DNA from: Neptunicella sp048268085
Lineage (GTDB): Bacteria > Pseudomonadota > Gammaproteobacteria > Enterobacterales > Alteromonadaceae
NCBI RefSeq assembly: GCF_048268085.1
Contig: NZ_JBLWWF010000002.1
Span: 186,001 to 250,000, forward strand
Direction of reading: 5' to 3'
Length of the DNA stretch: 64,000 bases
Shown here: positions 17,081-26,410 of the stretch, in pieces
How the letters are laid out: every line of letters begins with the position of its first letter
Numbering within the stretch: position 1 is the first letter of the stretch
Translations under genes and position numbers: made by a program
Notes under the pieces: generated by a model
Told to the model about the DNA's origin: nothing
The model's database searches: none
What the model saw: the letters and a program-made list of their open reading frames with translations, nothing else

Positions 17081-18691
17081 ATGAGTTTATCCCAGTTAAG
17101 CCAACAGCCCGGTAAAGTAGAGAGCCTGATCCGTTCAGTGCCTTATGTTGCCGAGCCACTGACCTTGTATCGTCAGCTCTGTGCTGGTCGGCAACATAAT
17201 CTATTGCTCGAATCGGCAGAGATTAACAGCAAAGATAATCTACAAAGCCTGATATTAGTGGATGCCGCACTCAGGCTGGAATGTAATGGTAATCAAGTGA
17301 CTGCCAGTGCGTTAACGGATAACGGTATGGCAGTGTTACCGCTATTAGAACAACATTGTACTAATGCTACTGCCGAACTAACCGACAACAAATTAGTTTT
17401 AACTTTCAAAGCAATTGAAACTGACTTAGATGAAGACTCCCGCCTAAAAGCCCAATCGGTATTTGATTCATTACGGCATCTTATTCAACAAATTAAGCCA
17501 CTACGGGATCATCCTGATGCGTTATTTTTAGGGGGAGCGTTTGCCTACGATATGCTGGCCACCTTCGAGCAATTGGAGTATGTACCAGATAGTCTGAATA
17601 CTTGCCCTGACTTCGTATTTTATCTGGCTGAAACATTAATCCTTATTGACCACCAACAACAAAAGACCGAAGTTATTGGCAGTGTATTTAGCGGAGCCGA
17701 CGTCGCCAATCAATACTTTAGTGTCAGCCAACGTCTAGAATATATACAACAGCAAATTTCACAGCTTAATGTAATTAATGATACTCCCGAACAAACCGTC
17801 ACAATCGACCAGTTGCGAATAGATAAAACCGATGAACAATACAAACAGGATGTTACCTTATTAAAAGACCATATTTTATGCGGTGATATATTTCAGGTAG
17901 TACCTTCGCGCATATTCAGCCTTCCCTGTCCTAATCCTTATCGGGCTTATCAGCAACTCAAACTGCAAAATCCCAGTCCCTATATGTTTTACTTACAAGA
18001 TGGAGATTTTTGTCTGTTTGGTGCTTCACCTGAATCTGCATTGAAATATCACCGTCGCACCAATCAGGTCGAAATTTATCCTATCGCTGGCACTCGTCCA
18101 CGGGGCTTTAACCATCAGGGAAACATTGATCCCGACTTGGATAGTCGCATAGAGCTGGATTTACGTCAGGATGAGAAAGAAAAAGCTGAACACATTATGT
18201 TAGTCGATTTGGCCCGTAACGATTTAGCCCGCGTTTGTGAACCCGGTAGCCGTTATGTCAGTGACCTGCTGCAGGTCGATCGTTATTCTCAGGTAATGCA
18301 TTTAGTCTCCAGAGTGGTCGGTCAGTTACGCCATGACCTAGACGCCTTACATGCCTATCAGGCATGTATGAATATGGGAACCTTAGTCGGTGCACCTAAA
18401 GTCAGTGCGGCAGGATTAATTCGTCAGGTGGAAAAGCAACGCCGCGGGAGTTATGGCGGTGCGGTGGGTTATCTCAATGGACAAGGCGATATGGATACCT
18501 GCATCGTAATCCGTTCTGCCTTTGTCAAAAATGGTATGGCACATATTCAGGCGGGCGCAGGTGTCGTGTATGACTCGGATCCTCAATCTGAAGCCAACGA
18601 AACTCGCAGTAAAGCACAAGCGGTAATTCGCGCTATTGTTGCGGCACATTCCCCATCAACCCCCAATGCTGGGGAGCCTCAAAATGACTAA
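17081..18691 (+). CDS. trpE: Anthranilate synthase component I
   Basis: Converts chorismate to anthranilate using ammonia from TrpG; first committed step of tryptophan synthesis. The feedback tryptophan site motif LLES is present at residues 42-45. The catalytic C-terminal domain has FQVVPSRIFS, EIYPIAGTRPRG, LVDLARNDLARV and GAPKVSAAGLI. The frame is open back to 17000, but the ATG at 17081 gives the family N-terminus and a 536-residue protein, and it places the attenuator in the leader rather than in the gene. The end overlaps trpG by eight bases. Confidence 0.97.
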   Translation: MSLSQLSQQPGKVESLIRSVPYVAEPLTLYRQLCAGRQHNLLLESAEINSKDNLQSLILVDAALRLECNGNQVTASALTDNGMAVLPLLEQHCTNATAELTDNKLVLTFKAIETDLDEDSRLKAQSVFDSLRHLIQQIKPLRDHPDALFLGGAFAYDMLATFEQLEYVPDSLNTCPDFVFYLAETLILIDHQQQKTEVIGSVFSGADVANQYFSVSQRLEYIQQQISQLNVINDTPEQTVTIDQLRIDKTDEQYKQDVTLLKDHILCGDIFQVVPSRIFSLPCPNPYRAYQQLKLQNPSPYMFYLQDGDFCLFGASPESALKYHRRTNQVEIYPIAGTRPRGFNHQGNIDPDLDSRIELDLRQDEKEKAEHIMLVDLARNDLARVCEPGSRYVSDLLQVDRYSQVMHLVSRVVGQLRHDLDALHAYQACMNMGTLVGAPKVSAAGLIRQVEKQRRGSYGGAVGYLNGQGDMDTCIVIRSAFVKNGMAHIQAGAGVVYDSDPQSEANETRSKAQAVIRAIVAAHSPSTPNAGEPQND

Positions 18692-19286
18692 ACACAATAC
18701 TCCAACCTTATTCTTGCTAGATAATTTTGATTCATTCAGTTACAACCTGGTAGATGAAATGCGCAAACTTGGTTATGCCATGCAGGTTTACCGCAACAAT
18801 GTCAGTGCCGATAAAATTGTTGAAAAAATGCAACACACTAACGGTAAAGCTATTTTGATATTGTCTCCGGGGCCAGGAACCCCGTCAGCCGCAGGGTGTA
18901 TGCCGGAATTACTTAAACAGGTGCAAGGTCGATTCCCGGTGTTGGGAATTTGTCTGGGTCATCAAGCCATAGTGGAACATTATGGTGGTACAGTAGGAAA
19001 ATCATCTGAGGTGATCCACGGTAAGTCCTCTTTAGTTGAACATTGTGCAGACAAAATGTTTACCGGATTGCAGCAGCCACTGCCTGTGGCGCGTTATCAT
19101 TCATTAATGGCGACCTCATTACCGGACAACTTGCAAACCTTAGCTCGTTTTGCCGATATTCCCATGGCCGTCTATCAGACACAGGATAAAATGCTCGGAT
19201 TCCAGTTCCATCCAGAATCGATTCTAACCAGTCAGGGCAGTATTTTACTCAGTCAAAGTATTCAATTTCTCGCCAAGGACGCATGA
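18684..19286 (+). CDS. trpG: Anthranilate synthase component II (glutamine amidotransferase)
   Basis: Supplies ammonia to TrpE from glutamine. Class I amidotransferase triad: Cys90 in PVLGICLGHQAI, and His176 and Glu178 in FQFHPESILT. The oxyanion strand is ILSPGPGTPS. The start is ATG 18684, with GGAG eight bases upstream and inside the end of trpE; the open frame from 18636 is not needed. It is a stand-alone 200-residue protein, not fused to trpD as in E. coli. Confidence 0.96.
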   Translation: MTKHNTPTLFLLDNFDSFSYNLVDEMRKLGYAMQVYRNNVSADKIVEKMQHTNGKAILILSPGPGTPSAAGCMPELLKQVQGRFPVLGICLGHQAIVEHYGGTVGKSSEVIHGKSSLVEHCADKMFTGLQQPLPVARYHSLMATSLPDNLQTLARFADIPMAVYQTQDKMLGFQFHPESILTSQGSILLSQSIQFLAKDA

Positions 19287-19287
19287 T

Positions 19288-20295
19288 ATGTCTAATTTAT
19301 TTGAACAACTCTATCAGGGTAAACCGCTTTCACAGCAACAAAGCCAGCACTTTTTCAACCAAGTGGTACAAGGTGAAGTGGACGATATTATTTTGAGTGC
19401 CATGCTTACCGCCCTTAAATTCCAGGGCGAAACTCCAGCAGAGCTGGCTGGAGCAGCAAGCGCATTAATTGATAATGCGACCCCATTTAACCGGCCTGAT
19501 TATGACTTTGCTGATATTGTCGGGACCGGAGGAGATGGGCATAACACTATAAATATTTCATCCGCTTCCGCCATCGTTGCTGCCGCTTGTGGTGTAAAAG
19601 TCGCCAAACACGGTAATCGCAGTGTCTCCAGTCAATCAGGTTCTGCCGACTTGTTCTCGGCTTTTGGCCTTAATCTGATGATGGAGCCGCATACCGCTAA
19701 ACAATGTCTGGATCAATCTAACTTATGTTTTCTGTTTGCCCCCCGTTACCATGCCGGGATCAAACACGCCATGAATGTCAGACAAACATTGAAAAGTCGT
19801 ACCATCTTTAATTTATTAGGTCCCTTGGTGAACCCGGCTCGCCCAAGTCACATTATGATTGGCGTTTATCACGCAGATTTATTAATGCCCTTTGCCCAAA
19901 CACTCAAATTATTAGGTTACAACAATGCCGTCATTGTGCATGGCAGTGGATTGGATGAAGTAGCTTTGCATGGCCCAACTGAAATCGTCACACTGCAAGA
20001 CGGAGAAATGAATGCTGAAACCATTTATCCACAAGAGTTTGGGTTACAGGAATATCCATTAGCTGCCATTCAAGGCGGCTCACCGGATCACAACAAGCAG
20101 CTGATCCAAGCCATCTTGGCCGGTAAAGGACAAGATGCGCATAATGCAGCGGTTGCGGCCAATGTGGCGATGCTACTCAAACTCACCGGCAAGGTAGATA
20201 ATCTGAAACAAGGTACCGATATGGCACTGGACACCATTCGCTCAGCTAAAGCGATACAAACCATCAATCAAGCAGCGGAGATCAGCCGTGGCTAA
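19288..20295 (+). CDS. trpD: Anthranilate phosphoribosyltransferase
   Basis: Transfers phosphoribose from PRPP to anthranilate. The PRPP-binding loop is DIVGTGGDGHNTINIS, followed by AKHGNRSVSSQSGSADLF and the NPARPSHIMIGVYH segment, all typical. Length 335 is standard for the free-standing enzyme. The ATG is one base after the trpG stop and the gene ends eight bases inside trpC/F. Confidence 0.97.
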   Translation: MSNLFEQLYQGKPLSQQQSQHFFNQVVQGEVDDIILSAMLTALKFQGETPAELAGAASALIDNATPFNRPDYDFADIVGTGGDGHNTINISSASAIVAAACGVKVAKHGNRSVSSQSGSADLFSAFGLNLMMEPHTAKQCLDQSNLCFLFAPRYHAGIKHAMNVRQTLKSRTIFNLLGPLVNPARPSHIMIGVYHADLLMPFAQTLKLLGYNNAVIVHGSGLDEVALHGPTEIVTLQDGEMNAETIYPQEFGLQEYPLAAIQGGSPDHNKQLIQAILAGKGQDAHNAAVAANVAMLLKLTGKVDNLKQGTDMALDTIRSAKAIQTINQAAEISRG

Positions 20296-21661
20296 TGTAT
20301 TAGAAAAAATTTGCGCGAATAAAGCTGAAGAACTAATTGAACAAAAAAAGCAATTACCTCTGGCCAGTTTTGTAAATCGGCTAACCCCGTCTGATCGCAG
20401 CATGTACGATGCCCTTAATCAACCTAATGCCGGCTTTATACTGGAATGTAAAAAAGCGTCGCCTTCCAAGGGACTCATCAGAGAAAATTTCGATTTGGAT
20501 GAAATTATTCAGGCTTATTCCCCTTATGCCGCGGCGATTTCAGTGTTAACTGATAAAAAGTATTTCTCTGGCAGTTTTGATTATTTACGTTATGTGCGTG
20601 AACGCGTCACCCAACCGGTATTGAACAAAGACTTTTTTATCGATCCCTATCAAGTTCATCTGGCCCGCTACCATAACGCTGATGCCATATTACTAATGTT
20701 GTCGGTGTTGGATGATGCCACATATACCGAACTGGCAACCTTGGCGGAGCAATATCAACTGGATGTACTGACCGAAGTCAGTAATGAGGAAGAAGCGCTT
20801 CGTGCCTGCCGTTTGGGTGCCAAAATTATCGGTATAAACAACCGCAATTTACGTGACCTAAGCACCGATTTAGCCACTACCTTCAAATTGGCTCCCTTGT
20901 TACCCAAAGACAGTATTTTAATCAGTGAATCTGGTATTTATTCCAATAAAGACGTGCGCCAGTTGGCTCCCGTCGTAAAAGGTTTTCTGGTGGGCAGCAG
21001 TCTGATGGCCGAACAGAATGTCGCCAACGCAGTGCAAAAATTACTGTATGGCAAGGTTAAAATTTGCGGCATCACCAACAGCGATGATGCTCAAGTTGTC
21101 AAACAGTCCCCGGCCAGTTTAGCCGGATTGATTTTTGCCGAACAATCATCGCGCTGTATTACGCTACAACAAGCCAAACAAATTACACAAGCTGTTCCTT
21201 TTTACTATGTGGGTGTATTTGTCAATCAACCACTCGAAATGCTGGTCAATACGGCCACCGAGTTAAACTTGGTTGCGGTACAATTACATGGCAATGAAGA
21301 TCAGGACTATATCAATGCACTGCGTCAGCAACTGCCTGACCACTGTGAAATAATTAAAGCTAAAGGGGTTAGCGACTGTCTCCCCGATTTAACCGAAGAC
21401 CAGGTGGATTATTTCTTGTTAGATTGCCAAGTCGGCCAACAAACCGGTGGAACCGGACAACGATTTAACTGGGACTTACTCGCCCCTGTGGAAGATAAAT
21501 CCAAACTGATACTGGCTGGCGGACTGGCGCCTGATAATATCAAATCAGCCGCTAATGTCGGGGCCGCAATGCTGGATGTCAATTCCGGTGTAGAAAGTCA
21601 GCCAGGCCACAAAAACGCCAACAAAATAAACGCATTATTTACCGAATTAAGACAATACTGA
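20288..21661 (+). CDS. trpCF: Fused indole-3-glycerol-phosphate synthase / phosphoribosylanthranilate isomerase
   Basis: Bifunctional enzyme doing the two steps between TrpD and TrpA. Residues 1 to about 253 are the TrpC domain (ILECKKASPSKGLI, NKDFFIDPYQ, IIGINNRNLRDL, LISESGIYS). Residues from about 255 are the TrpF barrel (VKICGITNSDDA, YYVGVFVNQP, LLDCQVGQQTGGTGQRF, LAGGLAPDN). The fusion is the enterobacterial and related gammaproteobacterial arrangement. The start is GTG 20288 within the last codons of trpD; the overlapping ATG is out of frame and stops at once. It is followed by GAGGACAGC and trpB. Confidence 0.97.
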   Translation: MANVLEKICANKAEELIEQKKQLPLASFVNRLTPSDRSMYDALNQPNAGFILECKKASPSKGLIRENFDLDEIIQAYSPYAAAISVLTDKKYFSGSFDYLRYVRERVTQPVLNKDFFIDPYQVHLARYHNADAILLMLSVLDDATYTELATLAEQYQLDVLTEVSNEEEALRACRLGAKIIGINNRNLRDLSTDLATTFKLAPLLPKDSILISESGIYSNKDVRQLAPVVKGFLVGSSLMAEQNVANAVQKLLYGKVKICGITNSDDAQVVKQSPASLAGLIFAEQSSRCITLQQAKQITQAVPFYYVGVFVNQPLEMLVNTATELNLVAVQLHGNEDQDYINALRQQLPDHCEIIKAKGVSDCLPDLTEDQVDYFLLDCQVGQQTGGTGQRFNWDLLAPVEDKSKLILAGGLAPDNIKSAANVGAAMLDVNSGVESQPGHKNANKINALFTELRQY

Positions 21662-21668
21662 GGACAGC

Positions 21669-22865
21669 ATGAGCAATAAACTCGATCCCAAATTTGGCCA
21701 GTACGGTGGGATGTACGTACCGGAACTATTAATCCCGGCACTCGATCAACTTGAACAAGCGTTTATCGACGCTCAACAGGATCCAGAATTTCAACAAGAA
21801 TTCATCAGTCTGTTAAAAGATTATGCCGGGCGACCGACTCCTTTAACCAAGGTCAGAAATATTGTCACCAACCCTAAGGTCTCCTTGTATTTAAAACGCG
21901 AAGATTTATTACACGGGGGGGCACATAAAACCAATCAGGTTTTAGGTCAGGCATTATTGACCAAACGCATGGGTAAAACCCATGTGATTGCCGAGACGGG
22001 TGCAGGTCAACACGGCACAGCCACGGCGTTGGCTTGTGCCTTGTTAGGCTTAAAGGCACGAATTTATATGGGAGCCAAAGATGTAGAGCGTCAAGCACCG
22101 AATGTATTTCGGATGCGCTTGATGGGCGCAGAAGTGATTCCGGTGGATTCAGGTTCCGGAACGTTAAAAGACGCGGTAAATGAAGCCTTGCGTGACTGGT
22201 CTGGCAGTTATGAAAATGCTCACTATTTACTCGGCACCGCAGCCGGCCCTCACCCCTTCCCGACTATTGTGCGCGAATTTCATCGTATGATTGGTGAAGA
22301 AGTGCGTGAACAGATATTGCAAAAAGAAGGACGTCTACCCGATTCAATTGTCGCCTGTGTGGGTGGCGGTTCCAATGCGATTGGTATTTTTGCCGATTTT
22401 ATTGACTCCCCGGAAGTGGCGTTAATTGGTGTTGAACCTGCCGGTAAAGGCATTAACACCAATCAACATGGTGCGGCGATTGCGACTGGCAGTTCCGGCA
22501 TTTTGCACGGGGCGCACAGTTATATCATGCAGGATAAAGATGGCCAGATTGAAGAGTCTTATTCGGTTTCCGCCGGACTGGATTATCCGGCAGTAGGACC
22601 ACAACACGCCCATTTACATGATATTGGCCGCGCCCAGTACACCTCGGTAACCGATGATGAAGCGTTAGAAGCCTTTCAGTTATTAGCCAGCAAGGAAGGG
22701 ATTATTCCGGCACTGGAATCCTCTCATGCGCTTGCTCATGCACTAAAAATGGCCGAACAAGCGGATAAAGAAACCATCATTGTGGTGAATTTGTCTGGTC
22801 GAGGCGACAAAGATATTGATCATGTTCAACGTATTTTAAATGGAGAAAAACAAGGTGGGGAATAA
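21669..22865 (+). CDS. trpB: Tryptophan synthase beta chain
   Basis: PLP enzyme that joins indole to serine to make tryptophan. The PLP lysine is Lys87 in HGGAHKTNQ, the same number as in E. coli. The substrate loop AETGAGQHGTA and the phosphate-binding GGGSNAIG are present, and Glu in GKGINTNQHGA-type segments follows. 398 residues. GAGGACAGC before the ATG is a good ribosome site. Confidence 0.98.
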   Translation: MSNKLDPKFGQYGGMYVPELLIPALDQLEQAFIDAQQDPEFQQEFISLLKDYAGRPTPLTKVRNIVTNPKVSLYLKREDLLHGGAHKTNQVLGQALLTKRMGKTHVIAETGAGQHGTATALACALLGLKARIYMGAKDVERQAPNVFRMRLMGAEVIPVDSGSGTLKDAVNEALRDWSGSYENAHYLLGTAAGPHPFPTIVREFHRMIGEEVREQILQKEGRLPDSIVACVGGGSNAIGIFADFIDSPEVALIGVEPAGKGINTNQHGAAIATGSSGILHGAHSYIMQDKDGQIEESYSVSAGLDYPAVGPQHAHLHDIGRAQYTSVTDDEALEAFQLLASKEGIIPALESSHALAHALKMAEQADKETIIVVNLSGRGDKDIDHVQRILNGEKQGGE

Positions 22866-22869
22866 TAAC

Positions 22870-23673
22870 GTGGACCGGTATGGCGATTTATTCAGTCAGT
22901 TAAAAGCCAAAAATGAAGGTGCCTTTGTGCCGTTTGTGATGTTAGGCGATCCCGATATTGATACCAGTTTTGAGATTATCTGCACTCTGGTAGATAACGG
23001 CGCTGATGCACTGGAACTGGGTTTCCCCTACTCGGATCCTATAGCAGATGGCCCAACTATTCAGTTAGCCAGTATTCGGGCGCTTGCACATCATATTTGT
23101 CCGGATGACTGTTTTGCCATCATTAAACGAGTACGGGAACGGTATCCCAATATCGCGATTGGCTTATTACTTTATAGTAATCTGGTATTTAAGCGTGGAA
23201 TTGACGCATTTTACCAAACTGCCGCAGAACATGGGGTGGATTCAATACTGCTGGCAGATGTACCGCTGCGCGAAGGTGAGCCTTTTCGTCAAGCCGCTCG
23301 CCAACATGGCATTAAGCAAATATTGATTGCTCCACCTAACGCCAGTGATAGCGCATTAGCTGACATCGCTCGCCATACTGAAGGTTACACCTACTTATTA
23401 GGACGAGCGGGAGTCACCGGTACCGAATCGACCGCCACCACACCGGTTGCAGAACTGGTGGGAAAACTCAGTCCTTATAATGCTGCGCCGGCCGTCATCG
23501 GTTTTGGTATTTCCAAACCTGAGCATGTTAAAGCGGCTATTGCCGCAGGTGCAGCAGGTGCCATTGCAGGTTCAGCTACAGTTAATATTATCAATGATAA
23601 TTTAGCCGATAAAACCACCTTACATGCCAAACTGGCCGAATTTGTGCGGCAGATGAAAGCCGCAACAAGGTGA
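22870..23673 (+). CDS. trpA: Tryptophan synthase alpha chain
   Basis: Cleaves indole-3-glycerol phosphate and channels indole to TrpB. I chose GTG 22870 (M/V-DRYGDLFSQL) over the in-frame ATG 22840. It gives the family N-terminus, follows GGTGGGG at nine bases, and puts the catalytic residues at exactly Glu49 (ALELGFPYSD) and Asp60, their E. coli numbers. The phosphate loop GFGISKPEH is present. 267 residues. It starts four bases after trpB and ends the trp biosynthetic set; no clear terminator follows. Confidence 0.96.
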   Translation: MDRYGDLFSQLKAKNEGAFVPFVMLGDPDIDTSFEIICTLVDNGADALELGFPYSDPIADGPTIQLASIRALAHHICPDDCFAIIKRVRERYPNIAIGLLLYSNLVFKRGIDAFYQTAAEHGVDSILLADVPLREGEPFRQAARQHGIKQILIAPPNASDSALADIARHTEGYTYLLGRAGVTGTESTATTPVAELVGKLSPYNAAPAVIGFGISKPEHVKAAIAAGAAGAIAGSATVNIINDNLADKTTLHAKLAEFVRQMKAATR

Positions 23674-23766
23674 TACAAAGTTATCGGAACGGATGGCTAA
23701 CCAGCGAGTCAAACTGTGTTAGTATCCGAACCGATTTCCGATTTGGTTAATAACTAGAGGATCCAA

Positions 23767-24330
23767 ATGCAGGCTTTAGTCGAGTTTTTACCGCTGCTAA
23801 TATTTTTTGTGTTTTACAAAACACATGACATTTTCTGGGCCACCGGCGCTCTGATGGTGGCATTTACCTTACAACTTATTGTTACCTACGTACTCAAAAA
23901 ACAAATCACCAAACAACAATGGATCTTTTACGCCATCGTAATGATATTTGGTGGGTTTACCCTGTTTCTGCGCGATGAAACCTTTATTATGTGGAAACCG
24001 ACGGTAGTGTATTTAATTTTTGCCGGAGTGTTATTGGGTAGCCAAGTGCTTAAACGTCCCGTACTGAAACAGATGATGGAATCTGCGATTCAATTACCCG
24101 ACAACATTTGGAGCCGGGTCAATATTGCCTGGGGAATATTTTTCTTATTAGCCGCGGCAGTTAATTTGTTAGTCGCGTACGAATATACCCAAGAACAGTG
24201 GGTTAATTTTAAAGTATTCTGGATGACTGCGGCCAGTTTGGTCTTTACGGTATTGACCATAGCCTATCTGTATCGCTACCTTCCCACAGAAGACACACCT
24301 AAAGAACCTAATGAGCAGGAAAATAAATAG
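23767..24330 (+). CDS. yciB: Inner-membrane septation protein A family (YciB)
   Basis: Five-helix inner-membrane protein of 187 residues. It is implicated in E. coli in envelope integrity and in contacts with cell-elongation and division machinery. The N-terminal QALVEFLPLLIFFVFYKTHD and central LRDETFIMWKPTVVY are hallmark segments. The C-terminus is hydrophilic and acidic. AGAGGA lies six bases before the ATG. It begins a tight trio yciB-yciI-arfB downstream of trpA (93-base gap). Confidence 0.94.
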   Translation: MQALVEFLPLLIFFVFYKTHDIFWATGALMVAFTLQLIVTYVLKKQITKQQWIFYAIVMIFGGFTLFLRDETFIMWKPTVVYLIFAGVLLGSQVLKRPVLKQMMESAIQLPDNIWSRVNIAWGIFFLLAAAVNLLVAYEYTQEQWVNFKVFWMTAASLVFTVLTIAYLYRYLPTEDTPKEPNEQENK

Positions 24331-24332
24331 CA

Positions 24333-24632
24333 ATGTGGTACATGATTTACGCTGAAGATGTAGAAAATTCGCTGGATGCCAGAATGAAGGCACGTCCGGC
24401 CCATGTGGAACGATTACAACAACTTAAACAGCAAGGACGGTTGCTGATAGCAGGTCCGATCCCAGCCATTGATAGTGACGATCCCGGCCCTGCCGGTTTT
24501 AGCGGTTCATTGGTCGTAGCCGAATTTAACAGCTTAATTGAAGCCCAGCACTGGGCTGATCAGGATCCCTATATCGAGGCAGGCGTCTACGCAAAGGTCA
24601 CGGTTAAACCTTATAAAAAGGTTCTCCCCTAG
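24333..24632 (+). CDS. yciI: YciI family protein
   Basis: Small (99 residues) ferredoxin-like-fold protein of the YciI/muconolactone-isomerase-like family. Its biochemical role is not established. The conserved His and Asp can be seen in RPAHVERLQQL and EAQHWADQDPYIEAGVY. The ATG is two bases after the yciB stop, so the two are co-translated. Confidence 0.9.
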   Translation: MWYMIYAEDVENSLDARMKARPAHVERLQQLKQQGRLLIAGPIPAIDSDDPGPAGFSGSLVVAEFNSLIEAQHWADQDPYIEAGVYAKVTVKPYKKVLP

Positions 24633-24637
24633 TTCAA

Positions 24638-25051
24638 ATGCTCAGAGTCAACGAGTTTATCCAGCTAGCAGATGATGAAATAGACATGACGGCTATCCGT
24701 GCCCAAGGCTCGGGTGGCCAAAATGTTAATAAAGTTTCCTCGGCAATCCATCTTCGTTTTGATATTAACGGGTCATCACTACCAGAGTTTTACAAACAAA
24801 AGTTATTGGCAATGAAAGATAGCCGAATAACCCAAGATGGTATTTTTATTATCAAAGCGCAGGCGCATCGGACTCAGGAAATGAACCGTTTGGATGCCCA
24901 ACAACGTTTAGTTGAAATTATTTTACAAGCCGGTAAAACCCAAAAAGCACGTCGTCCGACTAAGCCAAGCAAGTCTTCCCAGATCAAGCGGATGGATAGT
25001 AAAACCAAGTCCGGTCAAAAAAAACAACTACGTAAAAAAGTCGATTTTTAG
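24638..25051 (+). CDS. arfB: Alternative ribosome-rescue peptidyl-tRNA hydrolase ArfB
   Basis: Releases peptides from ribosomes stalled at mRNA ends, as a back-up for tmRNA. The catalytic GGQ is at residues 26-28 (AQGSGGQNVNKVSSAI). The C-terminal tail from residue 105 is Lys/Arg-rich (KARRPTKPSK..., RKKVDF), as required to enter the empty mRNA channel. Length 137 matches YaeJ. It ends with a four-base convergent overlap with the acyltransferase gene. Confidence 0.95.
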   Translation: MLRVNEFIQLADDEIDMTAIRAQGSGGQNVNKVSSAIHLRFDINGSSLPEFYKQKLLAMKDSRITQDGIFIIKAQAHRTQEMNRLDAQQRLVEIILQAGKTQKARRPTKPSKSSQIKRMDSKTKSGQKKQLRKKVDF

Positions 25052-25725
25052 GGCACACAATCCAGTAATCGTCTGTCCATATCAGCCATCACTTTGGCTT
25101 TGAAACTTTTCTCTGCAAGCTGTTCCAACTGTTGTTTGTATTTGGCAATATCGACCATCTCGAGGTTGGCCGAAATGGTTTTAAATATTCGCGGTAATTT
25201 GTCGCCGGGGCATTGAATATGATGCAGGCCACCACTGTAAACAAACAAAACCTTTCCCTTGTCCAGCCGCTCCAGGATCTCAGCGACACCGCCCCGTACA
25301 TTCATCGGTTTACCATGCTTATCCAAACCATTGGGTCGCTTCATACGTCCTTCAGGTAAAATCGCCGTGATAACATCATCACTCACATGAGATAAAAAAT
25401 GCTGCCAAGATTCATCTTTTTTACGGGTAATGGGAATCGCACCAGGCAACAATGCTTTCAATATTTTACCGGCTAACGGACGCTGCATGGTAATATCAGC
25501 ACCAGGCACTACCACTTTGTGAGCGATATCCCACACCAGACGCCAACTGGCGAAACGAATAAAAAGAGGTTCGAACAAACTGGTATGATTCAAAAACACA
25601 ATCAATTTAACTTCTGAAAATGCCTCTTCCTGCTCTTCGCTAAGCCACGTTTTACTGCCCCGATAAAATATATGCGACAGCAGTTTCACTTTTGCCATCA
25701 ATAGAAAACTGAAAAATTTATACAT
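25048..25725 (-). CDS. PlsC-like acyltransferase family protein
   Basis: A 225-residue protein related to 1-acylglycerol-3-phosphate acyltransferases, with an amphipathic or hydrophobic N-terminus for membrane contact. The motif at residues 46-52 is NHTSLFE, that is HX4E instead of the usual HX4D. The second block reads ILPEGRMKR (residues 122-130), corresponding to the EGTR block. A GGVAEILERLDKGKVLFVYSGG segment follows. The substrate cannot be told. It is either a conservative Asp-to-Glu variant enzyme or a divergent family with another acyl acceptor. It is a single gene convergent with arfB. Confidence 0.65.
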   Translation of the reverse strand: MYKFFSFLLMAKVKLLSHIFYRGSKTWLSEEQEEAFSEVKLIVFLNHTSLFEPLFIRFASWRLVWDIAHKVVVPGADITMQRPLAGKILKALLPGAIPITRKKDESWQHFLSHVSDDVITAILPEGRMKRPNGLDKHGKPMNVRGGVAEILERLDKGKVLFVYSGGLHHIQCPGDKLPRIFKTISANLEMVDIAKYKQQLEQLAEKSFKAKVMADMDRRLLDCVP

Positions 25726-25859
25726 AGGCCTGTGATAATAATCCTCAAATAAAGCGCACTATTTTACGCGTAAATTGACTGACGAGTCACCGTTATCGAA
25801 TAAACAAATGCGATTATAATTCAACATTTATATATAAATCAGTCCCTAACAAAAGTGCA

Positions 25860-25876
25860 ATTGATTCTGAATCAAT
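25860..25876. promoter_or_regulatory. Perfect palindrome, candidate operator
   Basis: ATTGATTC-T-GAATCAAT has eight-base arms, a one-base centre and no mismatch. It lies 61 bases before the GTG start at 25938 and 134 bases before the divergent acyltransferase start. Size and position suit a dimeric repressor site. Confidence 0.45.
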
Positions 25877-25937
25877 ATTACTTAAGTTTTATTACACATG
25901 GCCGATAGCTATATCGAGAGTAGCAAGAGGTGTAGCT

Positions 25938-26378
25938 GTGGCATTAACATTCCCAATTAAAGCAGGAAAATCGGTAGCGATGCTGCTGACCATCATAGTT
26001 GCTTTGTTAACTCAAACCGGCTGCATGCAAGGACAAACCTTTGCTGCGACCAGCGATGGCGATGTTCCCTCAACATCCGTCTCTGATAATACGCTAAAAA
26101 TTGTCAACGGGGTCTTTTATACCTCCCTGACCCGTGGCGATTGGTATTATAAGGGCGCCCGCGCATTTAACGGCACAATTAACGCCTACATAGAAGTTCC
26201 CGGTGAGTTAGGTATGAGCAAGGTCAATCTGCAACAATATTTACAAGTATCCATTTGTCCCGGTGCGGATAGATTGATGCTGTGGCAACAGTTGCATAAC
26301 ATTACCCTAAATGTGCATCTGTACACCGATGGTAATCGTGAAGGCGTACATACTCAATGTCGTAATCCTCTGGCGTAA
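25938..26378 (+). CDS. Exported protein of unknown function
   Basis: I do not recognise this 146-residue protein. It starts at GTG with AGAGGTG upstream. The first 36 residues look like a signal sequence. TGC at residues 27-29 could be a lipobox, but the -3 residue is Gln, which is unusual, so cleavage by signal peptidase I (near FAA-TS) is also possible. The mature part has aromatic and Gly-rich strands (RGDWYYKGARAFNGTINAYI) and three cysteines, and looks like a small beta domain. A strong UUCG terminator follows, so it is a single-gene unit. Confidence 0.6.
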   Translation: MALTFPIKAGKSVAMLLTIIVALLTQTGCMQGQTFAATSDGDVPSTSVSDNTLKIVNGVFYTSLTRGDWYYKGARAFNGTINAYIEVPGELGMSKVNLQQYLQVSICPGADRLMLWQQLHNITLNVHLYTDGNREGVHTQCRNPLA

Positions 26379-26410
26379 AGAGGTTTAGGCTGCTTTAGTA
26401 TTGTTAGAAT

